From positions 1 through 43,927 of the forward strand of contig DATKCH010000020.1 in assembly GCA_035513295.1 (NCBI GenBank): DNA of 43,927 bases, given 5' to 3'. Positions 16,217 through 24,348 of this stretch are shown here, one piece after another. A program made the position numbers and the translations under genes. Under the pieces are notes generated by a model. That model made no database searches, was not told the DNA's origin, and saw only the letters and a list, made by a program, of their open reading frames with translations. The DNA comes from DATHRK01 sp035513295. Lineage in GTDB: Bacteria > Gemmatimonadota > Gemmatimonadetes > Longimicrobiales > RSA9. The number at the start of each line of letters is the position of its first letter. Within the stretch, counting starts at the first letter, position 1.

Positions 16217-17590
16217 ATGGCGCGCCCGGATGAGCCGGGCGGCGTGACGCCCGACGCCCGCGAGGACGAGTTCTCGGTCCGCGATCCCCTCTGGGACACC
16301 ATACACCTGGATGGCCGCGCCGCTCGCATCGTGGACGCACCGGCGTTCCAGCGGCTGCGCTACATACGGCAGTTGGGGCTGGCGCACCTCGTCTATCCCG
16401 GCGCGACGCACACGCGCTTCGATCACGCTCTCGGCGTATACCACCTCGCCGGGCGGGCGTTGCGGCTGCTTGAGCGCGAAGGAATCCCCGCCGAAGCCCG
16501 CCCGGATGTCCCGCTCGTTCCAATCGCCTGCCTCCTCCACGACATCGGGCATTACCCGTTTTCGCACGCTCTCGAGGAGCTGGAGGACCTGCAGCGTCTC
16601 GGGGATCACGAGACCGTCGCCGCCCGGTTTCTGCGGGATCCCGGCATCGGCGCGGCGCTGCGCGACCTCGGAGACGACGCAGGCCCCCGCGTGGCCGACC
16701 TCATCGCCGGCACCTCCGAGAGTCCGCTCGGCGGCCTCGTGAACGGCAACATCGACCTGGACAAGATCGAGTACCTCCTGCGCGATGCCTTCTTCTGCGG
16801 GGTGCCTTACGCCGCGGTGGATGTCAGCAGGCTTCTGCACACCATGGCGCTGATGCGCGACCCGGTCACCGGACGGCTGGAGATCGGCGTGCGGGAGAAG
16901 GGCGTCGCGGCGCTGGAGTCCCTCCTGTACGCGAAGTACCAGATGTTTCGCAACGTGTACTGGCACCACGCGGCGCGCGCGGCCACGGTGCTGTACAAGC
17001 GGATCGTCGCGGACGCGCTGCGCGCGGGACTGGTCTCGCCCGAGGACCTCGTGGGTCGCACCGACGAGGAGTTGCTCCACGTGCTCGAGTCGGCCTCCGG
17101 CGCGCAGAACTCGCCACGGGCGGATCGCGTGGGCAGGTGGACCGAATCGCTGCGCGAACGGCGCCTCCCCAAGCGGGCCGCCGAGGTGGTGGCCGCCGAC
17201 CTCGGCGTGGACGGGCTCTCGGAGTGGCTGGCTTCGGACAATCCGCTCAAGCGGCGCGTCGAGGACGCGATCGCCGCGGAGCTGGGCCTGGAGGACGGCG
17301 CTGCGTTCCTGGACTATCCCGCGAAGGAGCGCATGTTCGGCCTCGATCTCCTCGTGGGCATGCGGGACGGTCGGGTGATCCGGGTCGGCGCGGCCGGGCG
17401 GACGGGGCTGATCGGCCTTCCCCGGGTCGCCGAAGAGCTCTATCGAAGCGCGCGGGTGCTGCGCCTGTTCACCTACGGCCGGCGCGTCGAGGTGGACGCC
17501 CGGTCGCTGGCCGGGATCGCCACCTGGTCTCGGGAGGAGGCGACTGAGAGGACCGCCGTCAGGAGGCCCATCCTGCCGCGGGCCGGGTAG
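16217..17590 (+). CDS. HD-domain phosphohydrolase (dNTPase/SAMHD1-like)
   Basis: This 457-residue protein belongs to the HD superfamily branch containing SAMHD1 and bacterial dGTPase-like enzymes. The metal ligands are visible as the RFDHALG run near residue 68, the HD pair in CLLHDIGHYPFSH at 108-109, and the later Asp in NIDLDKIEYLLRD. The opening RDPLWDTIHLDG and the run QRLRYIRQLGLAHLVYPGATHTRF are typical of the family. It probably hydrolyses dNTPs or related phosphates in the cytoplasm; the substrate is not readable from the sequence. It starts at ATG 16217 without a clear ribosome site and may be cotranscribed with pckA. The second 206-bp repeat lies directly after its stop. Confidence 0.88.
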   Translation: MARPDEPGGVTPDAREDEFSVRDPLWDTIHLDGRAARIVDAPAFQRLRYIRQLGLAHLVYPGATHTRFDHALGVYHLAGRALRLLEREGIPAEARPDVPLVPIACLLHDIGHYPFSHALEELEDLQRLGDHETVAARFLRDPGIGAALRDLGDDAGPRVADLIAGTSESPLGGLVNGNIDLDKIEYLLRDAFFCGVPYAAVDVSRLLHTMALMRDPVTGRLEIGVREKGVAALESLLYAKYQMFRNVYWHHAARAATVLYKRIVADALRAGLVSPEDLVGRTDEELLHVLESASGAQNSPRADRVGRWTESLRERRLPKRAAEVVAADLGVDGLSEWLASDNPLKRRVEDAIAAELGLEDGAAFLDYPAKERMFGLDLLVGMRDGRVIRVGAAGRTGLIGLPRVAEELYRSARVLRLFTYGRRVEVDARSLAGIATWSREEATERTAVRRPILPRAG

Positions 17591-17602
17591 CCTGGTCGCC
17601 GG

Positions 17603-17808
17603 CTAGCAGGTCGTTGAAAAAGGGGAGTCCGAGGCGGGCGCGGCAGTCGTGGTCGCTGGGCCGGGCCTCGGGCGGGGCGGCACGGGGCCGCGTGCTTCGT
17701 TGGACGCTCCTCCCCGATACGCAGCGGTATCGCGTCGTCGCGCCGCCTTGCATCCGGCCCCGTGGCGCTCCCAACGCGGCTCGCTCCCCTTCTTCAGCGA
17801 CCTGCTAG
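17603..17808. mobile_element. MITE-like 206-bp repeat, copy 2
   Basis: This copy has the same length and orientation as the element at 172-377, with CTAG at each end and inverted repeats of about 25 bp at the termini. Its left arm is slightly more decayed (CGTTGAAAAA in place of CGCTGAGGAA), while the right arms of the two copies are identical. It fills the gap between two convergent genes, and the TAG stop of the leftward PP2C gene lies within its right-hand CTAG. The short frames crossing it are not convincing proteins. Confidence 0.75.
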
Positions 17809-18533
17809 GCCTCGGCCGGCGCGGTCAGGAGCACCGAGACGGCGGTCGCGTTGTCCGGCGCGCCGCGCGCCGTCACGAGCGCGACGAGGTCCGCGAGCGC
17901 CTCGCCCGGCGCGCGGTCGGCCTCGAGCGCGTCGGCGATCTCCTCGTCGGTCAGCACGCCGCATATACCGTCCGAGCACAGCAGGAACTGGTCGCCGGCC
18001 CGCAGCTCCAGGCTGTCCTCGTGGAGCTGCACGTCTTCGTCCAGGCCCAGGACGCGCGTGAGCACGCTGCCGAGCGGGTGGCCGCTTTCGCGGGACGCGT
18101 CCACGCGCCCGGACTCGATGGCTTCCTGCAGCGCCGTGTCGTCGCGGGTGAGGCGGGTCAGCCCGCCGCCCCGGCGCAGGTAGACCCGGCAGTCGCCGAT
18201 GTGGGCGATGGACGCCGTGCCGGACGCCTCGTCCAGCGCCAGCACGGTCAGTGTCGTACCCATCCCCGCCTCGGAGGGCTCCCGTCCGGCGCGTTCGAGG
18301 ATCGCGCGATTGGCGGCGCGCACCGCCTCGGCGAGCCAGCCCGGGGCGCGCTTGGCGGCCGCCGCGGCCTCGCGCACGCGTTCGACCGCGATCCGGCTGG
18401 CCACGTGACCGGCCGGGTGTCCCCCCATCCCGTCGGCGACCGCGAACACGCCCTCGTCCAAGCGCAGGAAGGCATCCTCGTTGCGCCGTCGGACGAGCCC
18501 CTGGTCGCTGATCGCGGCCGAAATCCATCGCAT
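17805..18533 (-). CDS. PP2C-type serine/threonine protein phosphatase
   Basis: This 242-residue cytosolic Mn/Mg-dependent phosphatase would reverse Ser/Thr phosphorylation by Hanks-type kinases. Every PP2C motif is present: DQGLVRRRNED at 10-20, ADGMGGH with metal-binding Asp34, GTT at 92-94, HIGDCRVYLRR with Asp114, TRDD near 130, LLCSDG with Asp188 and DNAT with Asp227. The start at ATG 18533 gives the standard domain with no extra N-terminus; the longer upstream frame is not supported. No kinase gene is adjacent. The gene ends inside the right-hand CTAG of the neighbouring repeat. Confidence 0.93.
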   Translation of the reverse strand: MRWISAAISDQGLVRRRNEDAFLRLDEGVFAVADGMGGHPAGHVASRIAVERVREAAAAAKRAPGWLAEAVRAANRAILERAGREPSEAGMGTTLTVLALDEASGTASIAHIGDCRVYLRRGGGLTRLTRDDTALQEAIESGRVDASRESGHPLGSVLTRVLGLDEDVQLHEDSLELRAGDQFLLCSDGICGVLTDEEIADALEADRAPGEALADLVALVTARGAPDNATAVSVLLTAPAEA

Positions 18534-18688
18534 GGCCAAGGCTATCCCGAAAGGAGCGGGCCTAGCAAGGAGCGTCGTCCCGGCCGGCGCCGGCACTCGT
18601 CCGCGCGCGCGGGGTAGCCCGGACATGCCGTCCCGCGGCGCTCCGGCCGCGGCGGTTCGATCCGGCACCCGACACTCCTGGCGCAAGC

Positions 18689-19345
18689 GTGCGATACCGC
18701 GACCGAAGGCCTTCGAAGGAGGACGGACCGGGACGCCACCGGTCGGTTGCGCCGCACGTGGCCCTGTGCGTCGCGGCGCTCGTGCAGGGCTGCGGCCCCC
18801 CACCGGAGGAATCGGCAGGGCGCTTCACCACGGCGGCGACCGTGGCCCTCCCTCCGGACACCCTGGACCTAGCCGGCAACCTGCGGCGGCTCCAGGCGCT
18901 GATTTCGGACGCGAGGGACGCCGAGCGGGACGAGATGTTCGCGCTCATCAGGGAGGCCGAGCGAGTGACCGACCGCCTGCTCGAGAGCCAGCCGCCGATC
19001 GCCTGGCTGCCCGAGCAGTATTCGGTCGATGCCACGCTCCGGCAGTTCCAGGCGGTGGCCGACCGAGTCGTCGCGCGCCTGCGCAGGGGCGCCGGCCCGG
19101 AGGACGTCGCCGATGACCTGGCCGAGTTCGAGGCGTCGGTGGCTCATATCCGCCAGGTTCTCGATGAGGGCACCGGGACCGGTGCGCCGGCCGATCTGGA
19201 CTCGCTCTTGAGGGACAGCGCGGCCGCACGCCGAAGTCCCGTGGAGGTCTTCGGGGGAGTGCGCCAGCCCGCTCCCCCACCGGCCAGGGCGGACGCTTCG
19301 CGGCCCGTGCTGCTGGGCACGGACCCCGACTCGACGCGCCCTTAA
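18689..19345 (+). CDS. putative lipoprotein of unknown function
   Basis: The 218-residue frame begins with GTG 18689, giving an Arg/Lys-rich start, a short hydrophobic core (VALCVAALVQ) and a GC pair that could be a lipobox with Cys35. The mature part is largely helical and acidic, with regularly spaced Leu and charged residues between about 60 and 160 suggesting helix pairs or a coiled coil. A Pro/Ala-rich tail follows. I recognise no family. The sigma-factor gene lies 182 bp downstream in the same direction. The start is uncertain because there is no clear ribosome site. Confidence 0.6.
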   Translation: MRYRDRRPSKEDGPGRHRSVAPHVALCVAALVQGCGPPPEESAGRFTTAATVALPPDTLDLAGNLRRLQALISDARDAERDEMFALIREAERVTDRLLESQPPIAWLPEQYSVDATLRQFQAVADRVVARLRRGAGPEDVADDLAEFEASVAHIRQVLDEGTGTGAPADLDSLLRDSAAARRSPVEVFGGVRQPAPPPARADASRPVLLGTDPDSTRP

Positions 19346-19527
19346 CACAACCTCAATCAGCGCGCAAGTGGGTCCGGAACCTTGCCGGGTCCGGCGGGTT
19401 ACAGTGCGCACGTGGGGAAGCCGGGAGGGACCTCGGCGCGCCCGCAAAAATATCCGGGACAATACCGAGGGGGCCCACGGCGGCCAGCCGTGCGCCCCCC
19501 GTTTTCGAAGAAAAAGGTGGTGAAGTC

Positions 19528-20433
19528 GTGATCGCACCGGCCAAGGACATCGGCAAGAAGCGCTCGCGCCGGCCCAGCGACGGACTCGTCGCGTTCGGAA
19601 CGGTGGACGATCGCGATGCGCTCGATCAATACCTGCGCGAGGTCAGCCGTCACGAGCTGATCACACAGGCGGAGGAGATCGAGCTGGGGCATCGTGCGCT
19701 CAGGGGCGACGAGGATGCCGTGCAGGCCCTCGTGCGTGCGAACCTCCGCTTCGTGATCAGCGTCGCGAAGAAGTACCAGAACCGCGGCGTCTCGCTGACG
19801 GACCTCATCCAGGAAGGCAACGTCGGCCTGGTGACGGCCGCGCGTAAGTTCGATCCCGACCAGGGAGTGAAGTTCATCTCGTACGCCGTATGGTGGATCC
19901 GGCAGGCGATCCTGAGCTCGCTGGCGAACCAGGGCCGGGCCGTGCGCGTGCCGCTCAACCGGGCCAGCGACCTGGCGCGCATCTTCCGCGAGAGGGAGCG
20001 GCTGAAGCAGGAGCTCAAGCGGGAGCCCACGAGCGAGGAGATCGGCCGCGCCGCGAAGCTGACTCCCGAGGTCGTCGAGCACCTCCAGACGCTGAACGCC
20101 GCCGAGATCCGCCTGGACGCGCCGATCGGCGATTCCGAGGACAGCCACCTCGTCGAGCGGTTCGTGGTCGATGAGGCGCCCGAGCCCGAAGAGGCCGTCG
20201 AGGATCGCATGCTGTCCGAGCACGTGGGCAGGGCGCTCGAGACGCTGCAGGAGCGGGACGCCAAGGTCCTGCGCCTCTACTTCGGCCTGGACGGCGGCCG
20301 CGAGCACACGCTGGAGGAGATCGGCAACATGCTCGGCGTGACCCGGGAACGCATTCGCCAGCTTCGCGATCGTGCGCTGCGGCGGCTGCGGGAGGGCGAG
20401 ATGGGCGACGCGTTGGAGAGCTTCGCCGCTTGA
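19528..20433 (+). CDS. RNA polymerase sigma factor, RpoD/RpoS-like (group 2)
   Basis: This 301-residue sigma factor has a basic leader (KKRSRRPSD), region 1.2 at about 29-60 (DALDQYLREV), region 2 with NLRFVISVAKKYQNRG, the canonical core-binding DLIQEGNVGL at 92-101 and FISYAVWWIRQ at 116-126, then region 3 and a region 4 helix-turn-helix TLEEIGNMLGVTRERIRQLR. It lacks region 1.1. Its region 2.2 is canonical, unlike the paralogue at 2621-3493. GTG 19528 is preceded by AAGGTGG at about 10 bp. The gap from 19346 to 19527 holds a short inverted repeat (CCGGA-CC/GG-TCCGG near 19374-19394) and no convincing promoter. rsgA follows after 34 bp and may be cotranscribed. Confidence 0.94.
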   Translation: MIAPAKDIGKKRSRRPSDGLVAFGTVDDRDALDQYLREVSRHELITQAEEIELGHRALRGDEDAVQALVRANLRFVISVAKKYQNRGVSLTDLIQEGNVGLVTAARKFDPDQGVKFISYAVWWIRQAILSSLANQGRAVRVPLNRASDLARIFRERERLKQELKREPTSEEIGRAAKLTPEVVEHLQTLNAAEIRLDAPIGDSEDSHLVERFVVDEAPEPEEAVEDRMLSEHVGRALETLQERDAKVLRLYFGLDGGREHTLEEIGNMLGVTRERIRQLRDRALRRLREGEMGDALESFAA

Positions 20434-20467
20434 CCCCGTGCTCCCGGGGGCGCGGAGAAACGGGCCG

Positions 20468-21442
20468 GTGACGCCGGCCGGTTCGGGGTCGGGCGGGGAC
20501 AAGACACACGAGGCCGGGGCCGGAACGGTTCCCGGCCTCGTTCTGCTCGCGCGAGGCGGGGTGTATCGCGTCGAGCTCGCGGGCGGCGAAACCGTAGAAG
20601 CTTCCCTGCGCGGACGCCTCAAGCTCGAACGCCGTACCGGCGACGCTGTGGTCGCGGGCGACCGGGTATCGCTCAGGCTCTCGGAGGCGGACGGACCCAC
20701 CATCGAGGCGGTGGGTCCGCGCGCGTCGGAGATCGCACGTGCCGACCCGCGCACCCGCGGCCGGCGGGCGAAGGTCATCGTCGCCAACGTGGATCAGATC
20801 GTCGCCGTATTCGCGCACGCACGCCCCGCCCCGAATCCGCGCCTCATCGACCGATTCCTGGTTCTCGCCGAGGCGAACAACCTGCCCGCGATCCTGGTCG
20901 CCAACAAGTCGGACCTGGCGGAGGATGACGCGGACGCATTCGCCCCATACGCGGCCGTCGGGTATCCCGTGCTGCGGACGTCGGTCGAGGCCGGGACCGG
21001 ACTCGAGGAGCTGCGCGCCCGGCTGAGGGATCGATCGAGCGTCCTGACCGGCCCCTCCGGGGTCGGCAAATCGAGCCTCCTGAACGCCCTGTGGCCGGGG
21101 CTCGACCTGTCCGTCGGGGCGGTGAGCGAGGCGGTCAACAAGGGCAGGCACACGACCGTGGCGGCGCGTCTGATTCCGCTCCAGGGCGAGGCCTACGTGG
21201 CGGACACGCCGGGGCTGCGGGAGCTGGGCCTGTGGGGCATCGACCCGGCCAACCTGGACCTCTGCTTTCGGGAGTTCCGGCGGTTCGTGGACGACTGTCG
21301 GTTCGCCCGGTCGTGCTCGCACACGCACGAGCCGGATTGCGCGGTTCGCGCCGCGGTGGAGGAGGGCTCAATCGACCCCGCGCGCCACGCCAGCTACGCG
21401 GCGCTGCTGGAGGAGCTGACCGAGCGAGCCGCGGGCGTCTGA
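20468..21442 (+). CDS. rsgA: small ribosomal subunit biogenesis GTPase RsgA
   Basis: This 324-residue GTPase acts in late 30S subunit maturation. The domain order is that of RsgA: an N-terminal OB fold (about 20-95), a circularly permuted GTPase with NKSD (G4) at 146-149 before GPSGVGKSS (G1) at 195-203, KGRHTT (G2) at 225-230 and DTPG (G3) at 246-249, then a zinc finger. The zinc ligands Cys277, Cys283, His285 and Cys291 keep the family spacing C-x5-C-x-H-x5-C. GTG 20468 is chosen because it precedes the conserved fold and follows a GGAG at moderate distance; the frame is open further upstream inside the sigma gene. It converges with btuB, 19 bp away. Confidence 0.96.
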   Translation: MTPAGSGSGGDKTHEAGAGTVPGLVLLARGGVYRVELAGGETVEASLRGRLKLERRTGDAVVAGDRVSLRLSEADGPTIEAVGPRASEIARADPRTRGRRAKVIVANVDQIVAVFAHARPAPNPRLIDRFLVLAEANNLPAILVANKSDLAEDDADAFAPYAAVGYPVLRTSVEAGTGLEELRARLRDRSSVLTGPSGVGKSSLLNALWPGLDLSVGAVSEAVNKGRHTTVAARLIPLQGEAYVADTPGLRELGLWGIDPANLDLCFREFRRFVDDCRFARSCSHTHEPDCAVRAAVEEGSIDPARHASYAALLEELTERAAGV

Positions 21443-21461
21443 CGCCCGCGCGCCCGGCGCC

Positions 21462-23486
21462 CTACCCGCCGAATCCCGCGCGTAGCCCCGCCAGGACCGT
21501 CAGGCCGCGGCCATCGAACCCCAGCGGGTTCTCGTAGGCCCGGTCGAGCAGGTTCTCCACCCTCATCACGGCCGCGAGCCGCGTACCCCCATCACCTCGC
21601 AGCAGAGGCACTTCCGCCGACGCGTCGAGCAGGAAGACGGCGTTCCCGGTGACCCGGCGCGCGGGGAAATCCGTGAAATCCTGATCCTCGCGCTCACCCA
21701 CCCGGCGACCCTCCAGCGACAGCACATCCGATGCGGACGAGCGCCATGAGAAGCGCCCCGACCATGAGTGCTCCGGGCGCCGCAACAACGCGCGGCCCGG
21801 CGCGAACATGGCGTCCGCGGTCGCGTCGAAGCCGGGGTCCAGCACCTCCGTGCGGAGCCACGTGTAGTCGCCCGCGATCGCGACGCCGCCACCCAGATCC
21901 GCCTCGCCCGACAACTCCAGCCCGCGCGCGTCCGCGCGGGCGATGTTGAAGAAGTTGGGGTCGCCCTCGACCTCCGGCGCGAAGGTGAAGTCGATGAGGT
22001 TGCGGAACTCCTGGTCGAAATACGTGGCCGAAAAGGCGAGGCGGCGGTCCGACGACGAAACATCGAAGCCGACCTCCCAGCTCCTCGACTCCTCGGGGAC
22101 GAGGTCGGGATTTCCGCGCGCGAACCCCTCGGAGAAGTTCTCGAAGAACGTGGGCTCCTTGAAGCCGGTCCCCGCCGATGCGCGCAGCCGGACCGCCCTC
22201 GCGGGGGCGTAGACGACCCCCGCACGCCAGGTGGTGAACCCTCCGAAAGCGTCGTTGCTCTCGCGCCGGAGGCCGCCGGTCACGGATGCGCCGGCGAACG
22301 GGGTGGCGTGGACCTGGCCATAGGCGGCGCGGGCGGACCGTTCGTTGTCCGATGCGCTTTCGAAAGGCCCGAACTCGCTCTCGGAGGCCAGCGAGGTGGT
22401 GAGCGTCTCGCGTTCCAGCAACCCCCCCAGCGTGAGCACGGCGCGATCGCCGATGTCGAGGTGGCCGCGCGCGTCCGCGAGCAGCCGCCGGGCGTGGTCG
22501 TCCGTGCGCAGCGATTCCGGATCCCCCTCGTCGTCGAAGGCGTCGCGGATCCCCTCCTCGGTGTCGTGCGCACCCAGGGAGAGCTCGGCGCGCAGGGGGC
22601 CCAGCGCGCGCGCCGCGTCGAGCGAGGCGACGGTACGGGCGCCCGCGGTGAACTGGTTGCGGTCCGCGAGGACGCCCGCGCCGTCCGTCGGAAAGTGGAA
22701 GTCGTGATCGGAATGTCGCAGGGACAACGCGAGCGTACCGGTTTCTCCGCTCCCCAGACCCACGCGCGCGCCGACCTCGGTGTTCCGATACCGGTTGTTG
22801 AAGGCGAGCGAGCCGTCGGTCTCGAAGTTCGAAACCGAGGCAGAGTAGGAGAGCCGGCCGCGGCCCCCGGCGACGGACGCCGCCACATCCACCGTTCCGA
22901 AGCTGCCCGCCCGGGCGCGCGCGTCCACGGTGGGCGGCCCGGATCCCTCGCGGGTGTGTATTTCGATCACCGCGGCCACGGCGTCGGAGCCGTAGAGGAC
23001 GCTGCTCGGTCCGCGCACCACCTCGATCCGGTCCACGTTCTCCACGGTGAGGTGCGCCAGGTCGAGCCCGCCGCCGGGGGAGTTGACCGGCACGCCGTCG
23101 ATGAGCACCCGCGTGTAGTCGCTTTCGCCGCCGCGCACGAAGAGCGACGTAGTGCCGCCGAACGACCCGGTTTCCACCACCGTGATCCCGGGCAGGTCGT
23201 CCAGCGCCTCGGCCAGCGAGCGCACCCCGCGGGCGCGCAGGTCCGCGCCCTCCACCACGGATACGTTGAGCGGCACCGCGACGCGCGGCACGGCCATTCG
23301 TAGCGCCGTGACGGTGATGCCGGGCACCGGGTATACCGTGGAGTCTTCCGCCTCCTGGGCCGCCAGAGAGGCTGAGGCCGGGGCGAGAGCCAGCAGCGCG
23401 AGCGCGAGCGCGGCGAAAGGCACGGGCGCGGCGGGGGGCGCGGGCGCGGCGAGGCGCGCGGGCACGGCGGGGAAGGTATCACGCAT
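21462..23486 (-). CDS. btuB: TonB-dependent outer-membrane receptor, BtuB-like (cobalamin)
   Basis: This 674-residue protein has a signal peptide (hydrophobic Ala/Leu core ending ASLAAQ near residue 43). A TonB-box-like stretch near GITVTALRM is followed by a plug domain at about 65-175 with LAEALDDLPGITVV, SLFVRGGESDYTRVLIDGVPVN and the VVRGPSSVLYGSDAVAAVIEI run, and then a 22-strand-type barrel. It takes up a ligand across the outer membrane with TonB energy. Assignment to cobalamin rests on its place as the last gene of a btuF-btuC-btuD operon behind a cobalamin riboswitch, and on its BtuB-like size. It overlaps the ATPase gene by 8 bp. Confidence 0.9.
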   Translation of the reverse strand: MRDTFPAVPARLAAPAPPAAPVPFAALALALLALAPASASLAAQEAEDSTVYPVPGITVTALRMAVPRVAVPLNVSVVEGADLRARGVRSLAEALDDLPGITVVETGSFGGTTSLFVRGGESDYTRVLIDGVPVNSPGGGLDLAHLTVENVDRIEVVRGPSSVLYGSDAVAAVIEIHTREGSGPPTVDARARAGSFGTVDVAASVAGGRGRLSYSASVSNFETDGSLAFNNRYRNTEVGARVGLGSGETGTLALSLRHSDHDFHFPTDGAGVLADRNQFTAGARTVASLDAARALGPLRAELSLGAHDTEEGIRDAFDDEGDPESLRTDDHARRLLADARGHLDIGDRAVLTLGGLLERETLTTSLASESEFGPFESASDNERSARAAYGQVHATPFAGASVTGGLRRESNDAFGGFTTWRAGVVYAPARAVRLRASAGTGFKEPTFFENFSEGFARGNPDLVPEESRSWEVGFDVSSSDRRLAFSATYFDQEFRNLIDFTFAPEVEGDPNFFNIARADARGLELSGEADLGGGVAIAGDYTWLRTEVLDPGFDATADAMFAPGRALLRRPEHSWSGRFSWRSSASDVLSLEGRRVGEREDQDFTDFPARRVTGNAVFLLDASAEVPLLRGDGGTRLAAVMRVENLLDRAYENPLGFDGRGLTVLAGLRAGFGG

Positions 23487-24348
23487 GATCGGTCACCTGT
23501 CGGTGGGTCTCGGGGAATCGAGCGGTCGGCTCCGGCCGCTCCGCGGGGGTCAGCAGGGGCACGACCTGCGGCGCCCCCGCGTCGACGCCCGGCCCGGGGT
23601 GTCGCCCGATCCGCACGGGCCAGCGGTACACCCGCTCGATGGTCGCTCGCTCGAGCACTTCCTCGGGGCCGCCGCTCGCCGCCGGCCGCCCCTCGTCCAG
23701 CAGCAGGATCCGGTCGGCCAGGCGGGCCGACAGGTTGAGCGAATGGGTCACGAGGACCACGGCGCGTCCTTCGCGCGCGAGGTCGCGGAGCAGGCGGAAG
23801 ATCGCCATCTCGTGGCGCACGTCGAGCGCGGCGGTCGGTTCATCGAGCACGAGCGCGTCGGGTTCCTGGGCCAGCGCCCTGGCGACGCGCACGCGCTGTC
23901 TCTCGCCCCCCGAGAGGGTCCCGAGCGGACGGTCGGCGAAGTCCGTCACGTCGCAGCGTTCCATGGCGGCGCCGATCGCGCGGCGGTCGGCGATCCCCTC
24001 GGCCCGCCAGGGACCCAGGTGCGGGTACCGTCCCATGCCCACGTATTCGCGCGCGCGCAACGGGAAGGCCACCGCTTCCGCCTGCTGGACGACCCCCACG
24101 CGCCGAGCCAGCGCGCGGCGGTCCCAGTCGGTCACTCGCCGGCCCGCGAACGACACCTCCCCCGCCTCGGGCGCGTCGACGCCCAGAAGCAGGCGCAGCA
24201 GCGTCGATTTGCCGCTGCCGTTGGGGCCGATGACCACCGTGAGGGCGCCCGCGGACGCCACCAGGTCGACCCCGTCGAGGGCGCGTCGCGCCGCGCCCGG
24301 GTAGCGGAACGTCACAGACCGCGCGCGAAACTCGGCGGACCGGCTCAC
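23479..24348 (-). CDS. btuD: cobalamin ABC transporter ATP-binding protein
   Basis: This 289-residue ABC ATPase of the BtuD/FhuC/FecE class powers inner-membrane uptake. It has Walker A GPNGSGKST at about residue 40, Q-loop VGVVQQ, signature LSGGERQR, Walker B ALVLDEPTAALD and the switch His in VLVTHSLN. The C-terminal 50 residues extend beyond the ATPase core and carry no known motif. GTG 24348 overlaps the permease stop as GTGA; the longer upstream frame lies within btuC and is rejected. It pairs with the permease upstream. Confidence 0.93.
   Translation of the reverse strand: MSRSAEFRARSVTFRYPGAARRALDGVDLVASAGALTVVIGPNGSGKSTLLRLLLGVDAPEAGEVSFAGRRVTDWDRRALARRVGVVQQAEAVAFPLRAREYVGMGRYPHLGPWRAEGIADRRAIGAAMERCDVTDFADRPLGTLSGGERQRVRVARALAQEPDALVLDEPTAALDVRHEMAIFRLLRDLAREGRAVVLVTHSLNLSARLADRILLLDEGRPAASGGPEEVLERATIERVYRWPVRIGRHPGPGVDAGAPQVVPLLTPAERPEPTARFPETHRQVTDHA

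Noticed and set aside
17614..17808. Short open frames crossing the second 206-bp repeat
   Set aside because: The equivalent frame in copy 1 is not preserved, composition is that of antisense noise, and no ribosome site is present.
18562..19035. Leftward frame opposite the putative lipoprotein at 18689-19345
   Set aside because: Low-complexity Arg/Ser-rich sequence with no start signal; the rightward frame has a plausible lipobox and ordered helices.
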